From assembly GCA_003332035.1 (NCBI GenBank), contig QOQI01000009.1, positions 1 through 35,829 on the forward strand: a DNA stretch of 35,829 bases, given 5' to 3'. The DNA comes from Paracoccaceae bacterium. GTDB lineage: Bacteria; Pseudomonadota; Alphaproteobacteria; Rhodobacterales; Rhodobacteraceae. The notes beneath the pieces were generated by a model that was not told where the DNA came from, made no database searches, and saw nothing but the letters and a program-made list of their open reading frames with translations. Below, one piece after another: positions 24,989 through 32,506 of this stretch (position 1 is the stretch's first letter; each line of letters starts with the position of its first letter). The position numbers were made by a program, and so were the translations under genes.

Positions 24989-26272
24989 ATGTTTGATTTT
25001 TTGGTTAAGAACGCTTCTTTACCGGATGGGAAAGAAGGTATTGATGTAGCCTGTAAAAACGGCCTAATTACCTCTGTTGAAAAGAATATCTCTGGTGAAG
25101 CAAGAGAGACTATCGATGCAAACGGTTGGCTTTTAGCTCCGCCTTTTGTAGATCCGCATTTTCATATGGATGCAACTTTATCACTTGGCACACCAAGGTT
25201 AAATAAATCTGGAACATTGCTGGAAGGAATATCACTTTGGGGAGAATTGAAACCTGTTCAAACTGTAGATGATATAATCAAAAGATCGTTAAGATATTGT
25301 GATTTAGCTGTTTCAATGGGCATTGGAGCGATAAGAAGCCATGTCGATACATGCGATAACGAATTAAAGGGCGTACAAGCTCTATTAGAGGTGAAAAAGC
25401 AAGTTAAAGACTATTTGGAACTTCAATTGGTAGCTTTTCCTCAAGATGGGCTTTATCGAGATCCCACAGCATTGGAAAATACCATTCGCGCTTTAGACAT
25501 GGGGGTAGATATTGTTGGGGGTATACCTCACTTTGAACGAACTATGTCGGAAGGCACACAATCAATTAAAACTCTCTGCGAAATAGCATCTGAAAGAGGG
25601 TTGCTGGTTGATATGCATTGCGATGAAACAGATGATCCAATGAGCCGCCATATAGAGACACTTGCATATGAAACGCAGCGCCTTGGATTGCAAGGTCGGG
25701 TAACAGGTTCTCATCTTACTTCTATGCATTCAATGGATAATTATTACGTATCTAAATTAATACCATTGATTGTCGAAGCAGGCGTGCATGCAATACCTAA
25801 TCCTCTTATAAACATCATGCTTCAGGGACGACATGATACATATCCAAAACGGAGGGGGCAAACTAGAGTAAGAGAATTACGCGATTCAGGTGTTTTGATC
25901 GGATTTGGTTCAGATTGTGTTATGGATCCTTGGTACTCACTTGGTAAGGCAGATATGCTTGATGTGGCCTTTATGGGCTTACATGTCGGCCAGCTATCTA
26001 GTCGTGAGGATATGGCATGGTGTTTTGATGCAATTACGTCTAATTCTGCAACCATAATGCACCTTGAAGATTATGGGCTAAGTGTAGGATCAAAAGCTAA
26101 TTTTAATTTGCTCCAAGCAAAAAATACCATTGAAGCTATAAGATTACGGGCTCATAGACTTGCTGTCGTAAGAAGTGGAAAATTGATTGCAAGAAATATT
26201 CCCCTGAATGCTGAATTGCAGATTGAAGGTCGTCCTGATTTTGTTGACCCTGCTTCCTATGCTCCCAAATAA
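24989..26272 (+). CDS. codA: Cytosine deaminase-like amidohydrolase (CodA family)
   Basis: A 427-residue metal-dependent amidohydrolase that aligns with E. coli CodA with a constant four-residue shift. Metal ligands His57 and His59 (DPHFHM), His210 with catalytic Glu213 (DMHCDE), His242 (GSHLTS) and Asp309 (GSDCVMDPWY) are all present, as is the substrate Gln152 in AFPQDG. The residue after Asp309 is Cys310, where CodA has Asp314, a position known to influence substrate preference. The enzyme converts cytosine to uracil and ammonia; isocytosine, creatinine-like or other pyrimidine substrates are possible. It is the last gene of the BMP importer operon, which fits deamination after uptake and feeds the PreT/PreA pathway 1.4 kb downstream. 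Confidence 0.87.
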   Translation: MFDFLVKNASLPDGKEGIDVACKNGLITSVEKNISGEARETIDANGWLLAPPFVDPHFHMDATLSLGTPRLNKSGTLLEGISLWGELKPVQTVDDIIKRSLRYCDLAVSMGIGAIRSHVDTCDNELKGVQALLEVKKQVKDYLELQLVAFPQDGLYRDPTALENTIRALDMGVDIVGGIPHFERTMSEGTQSIKTLCEIASERGLLVDMHCDETDDPMSRHIETLAYETQRLGLQGRVTGSHLTSMHSMDNYYVSKLIPLIVEAGVHAIPNPLINIMLQGRHDTYPKRRGQTRVRELRDSGVLIGFGSDCVMDPWYSLGKADMLDVAFMGLHVGQLSSREDMAWCFDAITSNSATIMHLEDYGLSVGSKANFNLLQAKNTIEAIRLRAHRLAVVRSGKLIARNIPLNAELQIEGRPDFVDPASYAPK

Positions 26273-26316
26273 GCTTTTCATGGCGACCGTGTTCCCAGCA
26301 ATAAGCATGGTTTAAT

Positions 26317-27207
26317 ATGATCAGTTCGCTGAACATAAAAGTAAAAAGCCACTTAGTGATGTTATTATTTTCCTTGTTCGTAGCGGGATCATTCGTTTTT
26401 GGGAAATTGTATGCTGAGCTTATTGAGCCGGAGCTTTTAACCTTTTACCGTTTTCTATTAGGAGCCGTTATTCTCGGATCATATTTGATTTTTTCGAAAA
26501 GACTCTCAAGTGATCTTATCTTTAAGCCTTGGCGGTATTTTATTCTTGGTGGAATATATTCGATATATTTTGTCTTTATGTTCATTGCTTTGAGGTACAC
26601 TTCGACAATTTCAACCTCCGCAATATTTGCGCTTATGCCCTTTGCAACCCTCATTTTAGACTCATTGATTTTTAATAAAAAGTCTCACTTTCTAATTTGG
26701 CTAGCTCTCTGTATAAGTTCGTTAGGAGCCCTTTATATAATTTTCGACGGATCACTATCAAATGCATTAAATTTTAGATTGGACTTTGGTGAACTAATTT
26801 TTTTGATAGGAACAATTGTTTACTCTAGCTACGCTTTAGTTCAGCCTCGATTAAATTTTGGCGAAAATATACTTACAACTACCTTTGGAGTTTTAATAGC
26901 TGGGACAGTTATTTTGAGTTTTTTTATAATAGTTCAAGATATTAATTTTATACCAAAAAATACTTCAATTGGTTTAATTTCTTTAGTAATTTACTTAGCT
27001 ATTTTTGCTTCAATTGGAACAATTGTTTGCCTGAATTTTGCCTCCTCTAGGCTTCCTGGAACTAATGTTATGGCATATAGCCTTTTAATTCCTTTTTGGG
27101 TTTTGATGGTTGAAAGCACCACAAAAGACAGCCTTGCGCCAAGCTATACTTACATAGGCATCATTCCAATAGGTTTGGGACTTTTAATGCTATATCGAAA
27201 CTCATAA
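26317..27207 (+). CDS. EamA/DMT-family transporter
   Basis: A 296-residue membrane protein with ten predicted helices arranged as two EamA repeats. The first repeat contains ELLTFYRFLLGAVIL (residues 38-52) and the short helix RYTSTISTSAIFALMPFATLI. The second has ASIGTIVCLNFASSRLPGTNVM near residues 232-253. Members export metabolites such as amino acids, nucleosides or bases, or import some. The start ATG at 26317 has no strong ribosome site. It lies 44 bases after the cytosine deaminase gene and may be co-transcribed, where it could export surplus base or product. That is inference only. Confidence 0.87.
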   Translation: MISSLNIKVKSHLVMLLFSLFVAGSFVFGKLYAELIEPELLTFYRFLLGAVILGSYLIFSKRLSSDLIFKPWRYFILGGIYSIYFVFMFIALRYTSTISTSAIFALMPFATLILDSLIFNKKSHFLIWLALCISSLGALYIIFDGSLSNALNFRLDFGELIFLIGTIVYSSYALVQPRLNFGENILTTTFGVLIAGTVILSFFIIVQDINFIPKNTSIGLISLVIYLAIFASIGTIVCLNFASSRLPGTNVMAYSLLIPFWVLMVESTTKDSLAPSYTYIGIIPIGLGLLMLYRNS

Positions 27208-27244
27208 ATGTTATTTACGATCAATATTTAGTTTATTTTTTAGT

Positions 27245-27538
27245 TCAATAGGTTGCCTCAACATACCTAAATTCTCTAGAGGCAGAACCGTCTAAAGCTT
27301 CTAATGCAGCTTGATAATCAGGTCCGTTATATCCAGCATCTGCGGCCTCAATACTGGGCCATTCAATAACAACTGTACGTGTATTCTGTCCTTCTTCTCT
27401 TACCGCTAATGGTAATCCACGAGCTAAGAACTTTGCACCTGCTTTTTCCATGGCTGGCAAGGCTAAAGCTGCATATTTCGCTAATTTTTCTTCGTCTGAA
27501 ACTGATTTATAGATAACTACTTGAAGGACTTTTGACAT
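27245..27538 (-). CDS. DUF1330 family small protein
   Basis: A 97-residue soluble protein with the ferredoxin-like (dimeric alpha/beta barrel) pattern of DUF1330: a first strand LQVVIYKS, helix EEKLAKYAALALPAMEKAG, strand KFLARG, then RTVVIEWPSIEAADAGYNGPDYQ and an Arg-Phe-Arg-Tyr end. The ATG at 27538 is chosen because GAGGAAG lies just upstream; a longer form from 27559 is possible but has no such site. It is divergent from preT with a 172-base gap that holds two RutR-like palindromes, so it may share that control. Function of DUF1330 is not known. Confidence 0.8.
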   Translation of the reverse strand: MSKVLQVVIYKSVSDEEKLAKYAALALPAMEKAGAKFLARGLPLAVREEGQNTRTVVIEWPSIEAADAGYNGPDYQAALEALDGSASREFRYVEATY

Positions 27539-27652
27539 TTTTCTTCCTCTTATTTTCAATTTTTATTGTTGCTTAATTTTGCACCAAAAAGTCACTAAAG
27601 TTAAATAATTTTTTGTCAATTCGCATTTTTTGTTTGCATCTACCCATAAAAT

Positions 27653-27668
27653 TAGACCAAATAGTAAA
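27653..27668. promoter_or_regulatory. Upstream RutR-like operator of preT (weaker copy)
   Basis: TAGACCA-AA-TAGTAAA matches 11 of 14 defined positions of the E. coli RutR consensus TTGACCA-nn-TGGTCAA. Its centre lies 19 bases upstream of the stronger copy, about two helix turns, which suggests paired dimer binding on one face. Assignment depends on the RutR-type gene at 30376-31005 being the regulator. Confidence 0.5.
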
Positions 27669-27671
27669 AAA

Positions 27672-27687
27672 TTGACCATATGGTAAA
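27672..27687. promoter_or_regulatory. Main RutR-like operator upstream of preT
   Basis: TTGACCA-TA-TGGTAAA matches 13 of the 14 defined positions of the RutR operator consensus TTGACCA-nn-TGGTCAA. It lies between 24 and 39 bases before the preT start codon, just upstream of the TTGGAGG ribosome site, so a bound repressor would overlap the promoter or the transcription start. The palindrome is seen directly; the regulator is inferred from the neighbouring rutR-like gene. Confidence 0.75.
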
Positions 27688-27710
27688 AATATTTTGGAGG
27701 ATAATCAATT

Positions 27711-29039
27711 ATGGCTTCATCAGGACAAGTTGAGCAGCTTGAGTCAGGCCGTGTCAGCAAAGAGCAATTGGATACAAATTTTAGTGATCTACATCCTGAG
27801 TTTGATGCACATGAAGCTGCTGTTGCTGCAGATAGATGCTATTTTTGTTATGATGCGCCCTGCGTGACGGCATGTCCAACATCTATTGATATCCCGCTTT
27901 TTATTAGGCAGATATCAACAGATATGCCGTTGGCATCGGCAAAAACTATATTCGATCAGAATATTTTAGGTGGAATGTGTGCTAGAGTATGTCCAACGGA
28001 GACATTATGTGAGGAAGCATGTGTCCGTGAAGCAGCGGAGGGTAAGCCCGTTGAGATTGGGCGCCTGCAACGATATGCAACAGATGTATCAATGCGAGCC
28101 GATCATCATCCCTATACAAGGGCTGCAAACACTGGGAAAAGGATTGCCGTCGTAGGTGCCGGTCCAGCCGGTCTTGCTGCTGCTCATCGTTTGGCAATGC
28201 TTGGTAATGATGTTGATATTTTTGATGCTGGCGCCAAGCCTGGTGGTTTGAATGAGTTTGGAATTGCAGCCTATAAAGCGACAGATAATTTTGCACAGGA
28301 AGAGGTCGAATGGTTATTACAGATAGGGGGTATTGAACTCCATTCAGGTAAAGCCTTGGGCAAGGATTTTACTCTAACAGACTTAGGTAGTTCGCATGAT
28401 GCAACGTTTATTGGAATAGGACTCGAAAGTGTTAGAAATCTTTCATTGGATAATGAAAATTTAAGTAATGTTGAAAACGCTGTGGATTTTATCTCTAGAC
28501 TTCGACAGTCGTCTGACTTTTCGAAAGTTTCAGTTGGTTCGAATGTTGTGGTTATTGGCGGAGGGATGACGGCAATAGATGCTGCTGTTCAATCGAAGCT
28601 TTTGGGGGCCGAGGAAGTTACTCTCGTTTACAGAGGGTCGCAGACGAAAATGCCGGCATCACAGTACGAACAAGAGATTGCTAAGTCGAAAGGTGTGCGT
28701 TTTATTTTTAATGCAAAGCCTATTAGCATAAAAGGTTCTGTGGCAATAGAACATATCGAATTTGAGCAAGCAATGCCAAAACCTGCGGCTAACAAAAATT
28801 TTGTGTTAGAAACTGATCATATCTTGAAGGCTATTGGGCAACTTTTAACCGAAGATTCACAATACTTGGAAATCGAGGGATCAAAAATCAAAGTTAATTC
28901 CCTTTTGGAAACCTCTTTAGAAAATGTGTGGGCCGGGGGAGACTGTGTTTCTGCAGGTGACGATTTGACAGTAACTGCAGTTGCGCAGGGTAGAGACGCA
29001 GCTGAAAATATTCATTCTAAACTCATGGGAGAAGGTTAA
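27711..29039 (+). CDS. preT: NAD-dependent dihydropyrimidine dehydrogenase subunit PreT
   Basis: A 442-residue flavin/iron-sulfur reductase subunit. Two N-terminal cysteine clusters (Cys43, 46, 51, 55 and Cys90, 94, 100, 104) match the GltD-like iron-sulfur domain. An FAD-binding GAGPAG (149-154) and an NAD-binding IGGGMTAIDAA follow near residue 280, and a closing WAGGDCVSAGDDLTVTAVAQGR is present. With PreA it reduces uracil and thymine to dihydro forms using NADH, the first step of reductive pyrimidine breakdown. The ATG at 27711 has a GGAGG ribosome site. Its stop shares one base with the preA start (TAATG), showing coupled production of the two subunits. Two RutR-like palindromes lie upstream. 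Confidence 0.92.
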   Translation: MASSGQVEQLESGRVSKEQLDTNFSDLHPEFDAHEAAVAADRCYFCYDAPCVTACPTSIDIPLFIRQISTDMPLASAKTIFDQNILGGMCARVCPTETLCEEACVREAAEGKPVEIGRLQRYATDVSMRADHHPYTRAANTGKRIAVVGAGPAGLAAAHRLAMLGNDVDIFDAGAKPGGLNEFGIAAYKATDNFAQEEVEWLLQIGGIELHSGKALGKDFTLTDLGSSHDATFIGIGLESVRNLSLDNENLSNVENAVDFISRLRQSSDFSKVSVGSNVVVIGGGMTAIDAAVQSKLLGAEEVTLVYRGSQTKMPASQYEQEIAKSKGVRFIFNAKPISIKGSVAIEHIEFEQAMPKPAANKNFVLETDHILKAIGQLLTEDSQYLEIEGSKIKVNSLLETSLENVWAGGDCVSAGDDLTVTAVAQGRDAAENIHSKLMGEG

Positions 29040-30343
29040 TGGCTGATTTAACTTCAAATTTTTGCGGTATTTCATCCCCAAATCCATTCTGGCTAGCCTC
29101 AGCGCCGCCTACGGATAAAGAATATAATGTACGCCGAGCTTTCGAAGCTGGCTGGGGTGGAGTTGTATGGAAAACTCTGGGTTCTGAAGGGCCCCCAATC
29201 GTAAATGTGAATGGTCCCAGATATGGAGCCATATGGGGTGCGGATAGGCGTCTACTTGGATTAAACAATATAGAACTTATAACAGATCGTTCGCTGGAAA
29301 TAAATCTTGAAGAAATGGCTCGAATTAAAAGAGATTTTCCGGATAGAGCCTTGATAGCATCTGTAATGGTTCCGTGTGAGGAGCAACATTGGAAAGATAT
29401 TGTACCTCGCATAGCGGAAACTGGGGTTGATGGATTTGAGTTAAATTTTGGTTGCCCACATGGAATGTCTGAAAGAGGTATGGGATCAGCTGTTGGTCAA
29501 GTTCCAGAGTATATTGAAATGGTAACTCGCTGGTGTAAGGAATCCACAGATTTACCGATAATTGTTAAGCTTACACCTAATATAACAAACATTATTTATC
29601 CGGCTACAGCCGCTAAAGATGGTGGCGCTGATGCCGTCAGTCTCATCAATACAATATCTTCCATCGTTTCAGTTGATCTTGATGATATGGCTCCTAATCC
29701 AACGATTGACGGCAAAGGAACTGCTGGTGGCTATTGTGGCCCGGCGGTTAAACCAATAGCTCTTAATATGGTTGCCCAGATAGCACGCACGGCTGAAACT
29801 CAAGGATTACCCATCTCTGGGATAGGTGGTGTTACAACTTGGCGCGACGCAGCTGAATTTCTAGCGCTGGGTGCTGGCAATGTTCAAGTTTGCACTGCGG
29901 CAATGACTTATGGTTTTGGTATTATCAAGGAAATGACGGCAGGACTGTCCGGCTGGATGGATGAAAAAGGCTATAGTTCAGTTGATGCAATAGTTGGGCG
30001 TGCAGTTCCTAACGTTACGGACTGGCAGTATCTTAACTTGAATTACACGGCTAAGGCTCGAATTGACCAAGATTCCTGTATCAGTTGTGGTCGCTGTTAT
30101 GCCGCCTGTGAAGATACCTCACATCAGGCGATAGCGATGTCGGATGATAGAGTATTTACCGTTAAAGATGACGAGTGCGTAGCTTGCAATCTGTGTGTGA
30201 ATGTTTGTCCTGTAGATAATTGTATTACTATGGAGCAGATTTCTGCTGGCGAATTAGACGAAAGAACAGGCCAGCCAGTAGCCGCGGAATATGGAAACTG
30301 GACACAACATCCAAACAACCCAATGTCAAAAGCCGCTGAGTGA
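29039..30343 (+). CDS. preA: NAD-dependent dihydropyrimidine dehydrogenase subunit PreA
   Basis: A 434-residue catalytic subunit. The N-terminal FMN TIM barrel resembles dihydroorotate dehydrogenase, with the dihydropyrimidine-dehydrogenase signature ELNFGCPHGMSERGMG (134-149) and the catalytic cysteine Cys139. IKLTPN-type and GIGGV strands bind FMN. The C-terminus carries two 4Fe-4S ferredoxin motifs, CISCGRCYAAC and CVACNLCVNVCP. It adds hydride to the 5,6 double bond of uracil or thymine with electrons delivered by PreT. Start and PreT stop overlap. The stop is convergent with the rutR-like gene 33 bases on. Confidence 0.93.
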   Translation: MADLTSNFCGISSPNPFWLASAPPTDKEYNVRRAFEAGWGGVVWKTLGSEGPPIVNVNGPRYGAIWGADRRLLGLNNIELITDRSLEINLEEMARIKRDFPDRALIASVMVPCEEQHWKDIVPRIAETGVDGFELNFGCPHGMSERGMGSAVGQVPEYIEMVTRWCKESTDLPIIVKLTPNITNIIYPATAAKDGGADAVSLINTISSIVSVDLDDMAPNPTIDGKGTAGGYCGPAVKPIALNMVAQIARTAETQGLPISGIGGVTTWRDAAEFLALGAGNVQVCTAAMTYGFGIIKEMTAGLSGWMDEKGYSSVDAIVGRAVPNVTDWQYLNLNYTAKARIDQDSCISCGRCYAACEDTSHQAIAMSDDRVFTVKDDECVACNLCVNVCPVDNCITMEQISAGELDERTGQPVAAEYGNWTQHPNNPMSKAAE

Positions 30344-30375
30344 TAAAAATAAAATTTTTGCCGCCGTTTTAAGCG

Positions 30376-31005
30376 CTAAGGCGCCTTTGCATCTAGTGTT
30401 CTTAAAAGTACACTGGTTAAATATTCCTCGGCATCTTTGAATAAATCGTCCTCGCTTTGATCTAAAATTGATCTAACTTGGATATCAAAATCAGCATAGT
30501 GCTGTGTCATTGCCCAAATTGAAAAGAACAAGTGATAGCCATTGACATGCGCTAGTTTCTTTTCACTTATCCATTTATTAATAACTGCAACTTTTTCATC
30601 TAATGTTTTTTTTAAGCTAGTAGCCAAAACATTTTGAGTTAAAGGAGCACCGTGTAAAATTTCAGTGGCAAAAAGTTTACTTTCTTGAGGTTTTTGCTTT
30701 GACATAGTTAACTTAGCCCGCATGTAACCTAATAATTCTTCTATCGGATCGCCATTAGGTGAGATCTCATGGAGAGGTGCTACCCATTCATCCAATAAGC
30801 CGCTTAAAACATCAAAATAGATTTTATCTTTGCTCGAATAATAGTAAAGGATGTTGGGCTTAGTGAGGCCAGAGGCGATAGCAATTTTATCTAATGTTGC
30901 TCCTCGTAAGCCATATTCGGCAAAGACTTCAAGAGCAGCTTTTTTTATTGTGCTGCGTTTCTCTTTTTGAATTCGGGAAAGGTTTTTGTTTGCTGCTAAA
31001 GTCAT
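30376..31005 (-). CDS. rutR: TetR-family pyrimidine-responsive repressor, RutR type
   Basis: A 209-residue regulator with an N-terminal TetR helix-turn-helix (AALEVFAEYGLRGATLDKIAIASGLTKPNILYYY spans residues 23-56). The ligand domain shows features shared with E. coli RutR: a Trp-x-Ala-Pro-Leu segment, EILHGAPLTQN, and a helix containing IWAMTQHYADF near 160-170 (RutR has the same IWA-TQHYADF). E. coli RutR binds uracil and then leaves its operator. RutR-like palindromes lie in front of preT and in the gap between this gene and the amidohydrolase gene, so it probably represses the pathway and itself. The ATG at 31005 is the natural start of the TetR domain. Confidence 0.88.
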   Translation of the reverse strand: MTLAANKNLSRIQKEKRSTIKKAALEVFAEYGLRGATLDKIAIASGLTKPNILYYYSSKDKIYFDVLSGLLDEWVAPLHEISPNGDPIEELLGYMRAKLTMSKQKPQESKLFATEILHGAPLTQNVLATSLKKTLDEKVAVINKWISEKKLAHVNGYHLFFSIWAMTQHYADFDIQVRSILDQSEDDLFKDAEEYLTSVLLRTLDAKAP

Positions 31006-31134
31006 TTATTTTATTAATTACAATTATCTTTGGAATTCAATATTTTATAAAGGGTACACTCAATCGTGAAATAGTAACTCACTGCCACTAATTTAAGCAA
31101 GCTTAGACCAAGAATAAAAAAAAATTAAGAAAAA

Positions 31135-31150
31135 TTGTCCAATTGGTCAA
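31135..31150. promoter_or_regulatory. RutR-like operator in the rutR/amidohydrolase divergent gap
   Basis: TTGTCCA-AT-TGGTCAA matches 13 of the 14 defined positions of the RutR consensus. It lies 130 bases before the rutR start and about 90 before the amidohydrolase start, so one site may control both directions. Eight bases further on, a third half-site TTGACC (31159-31164) forms a second inverted repeat with the right arm of this site. Confidence 0.75.
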
Positions 31151-31239
31151 AAAACTCATTGACCGCCTTTGTTTATATGTTCCAAAGTTGGTTAAGGCCA
31201 ATTTTGTTTTGGTGAGTTTTGTAAGTGAGGGAATCTAAC

Positions 31240-32484
31240 TTGGAAAGTGTAAAAAATCTTAGGATCGATCCGGACCGGCTTTGGGACAGTTTAATGGAAA
31301 TGGCAAAAATAGGTCCTGGAGTTGCTGGAGGAAATAATCGTCAAACATTAACTGATGAAGATGCAGAAGGTCGGGAATTATTTCAAAAGTGGTGTGAGGA
31401 CGCCGGTATGGAAATGGGTCTTGATACTATGGGTAATATGTTTGCTACAAAGGCTGGCTCTGATCCGAGTGCGCTTCCAGTTTATGTTGGCTCTCATCTT
31501 GATACTCAACCAACTGGTGGAAAATATGATGGTGTTTTGGGCGTACTGGGAGGTTTAGAGGTTATTAGAACCTTGAACGACCTTGATGTAACTACAAAGC
31601 ATCCAATAGTTGTGGTTAATTGGACCAATGAAGAAGGAACCAGATTTGCTCCAGCAATGCTTGCTTCAGGCGTATTTGCTGGAAAACATGAACAAGATTG
31701 GGCTTATGATCGTGTTGATAGTGATGGGAAAAAATTTGGTGATGAGCTTAAGCGTATTGGCTGGGTTGGTGACGAGCAAGTTGGAGCACGAAAAATGCAC
31801 GCTATGTTCGAGCTTCACATAGAACAAGGTCCAATCTTAGAGGCTGAAAAAAAAGATATTGGTGTCGTAACGCACGGTCAAGGTTTGCGCTGGATAGAAT
31901 GCAAAATTTCTGGAAAAGAGAGCCATACTGGATCAACCCCAATGCGCATGCGGAAAAATGCGGGTAGAGGTTTAGCCCTAATCACTGAACTTGTTCACGA
32001 AATAGCTATGAAGCATCAACCAAATGCCGTTGGCGCAATAGGGCATATTGATGTTTACCCCAATTCTAGAAATATCATTCCTGGGCAAATTGTGTGTACA
32101 GTGGATATGCGAACCCATTTGATAGACATACTGGAAGATATGGTTTCCGAATTTGAGGAAAGAGCTCCAAAATTATGTAGCGATATTGGTGTTGAGTTCG
32201 AATGTTCAATCGTTGGCCAATTTAATCCGCCAGCTTTCGATGAAGACTGTGTTTCAGCAGTTAGAGAGGCCGCAGTTGAACTTGGCTACAGTCATATGGA
32301 TATTGTTTCAGGAGCTGGGCACGATGCTTGTTGGATCAATGATTTGGCCCCAACTGCCATGATCATGTGCCCCTGTGAAGATGGTTTGAGTCATAACGAG
32401 GCTGAAGAAATTTCAAAAGAATGGGCGCAGGCTGGAACCGATGTACTTCTTCACGCAGTTTTAAATACTGCAATTATTCAATAG
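31240..32484 (+). CDS. pydC: Zn-dependent N-carbamoyl-beta-alanine amidohydrolase (beta-ureidopropionase)
   Basis: About 414 residues of the M20-type hydantoinase/carbamoylase family. The two-metal site is intact: GSHLDT, the Asp of GGKYDG, NEEGTRF (Glu pair), ELHIEQG and LSHNEAEE. RMRKNAGRG and DMRTH are also family features. It releases beta-alanine, CO2 and ammonia from N-carbamoyl-beta-alanine, the last step of uracil breakdown. TTG at 31240 is chosen for GAGGGA about seven bases upstream and because relatives begin close to the KNLRI segment; GTG at 31225 with GGTGAG is the alternative. It is followed 22 bases later by the dihydropyrimidinase gene. D- or L-N-carbamoyl amino acids are possible additional substrates. 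Confidence 0.88.
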   Translation: MESVKNLRIDPDRLWDSLMEMAKIGPGVAGGNNRQTLTDEDAEGRELFQKWCEDAGMEMGLDTMGNMFATKAGSDPSALPVYVGSHLDTQPTGGKYDGVLGVLGGLEVIRTLNDLDVTTKHPIVVVNWTNEEGTRFAPAMLASGVFAGKHEQDWAYDRVDSDGKKFGDELKRIGWVGDEQVGARKMHAMFELHIEQGPILEAEKKDIGVVTHGQGLRWIECKISGKESHTGSTPMRMRKNAGRGLALITELVHEIAMKHQPNAVGAIGHIDVYPNSRNIIPGQIVCTVDMRTHLIDILEDMVSEFEERAPKLCSDIGVEFECSIVGQFNPPAFDEDCVSAVREAAVELGYSHMDIVSGAGHDACWINDLAPTAMIMCPCEDGLSHNEAEEISKEWAQAGTDVLLHAVLNTAIIQ

Positions 32485-32506
32485 TCATATCCTTAGGAGT
32501 TAAAAA

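Noticed and set aside
30340-30400. GC-rich AAGCGCTAAGGCGCC stretch between preA and rutR
   Set aside because: It can only form a bulged short stem and overlaps the rutR stop; not convincing as a bidirectional terminator.
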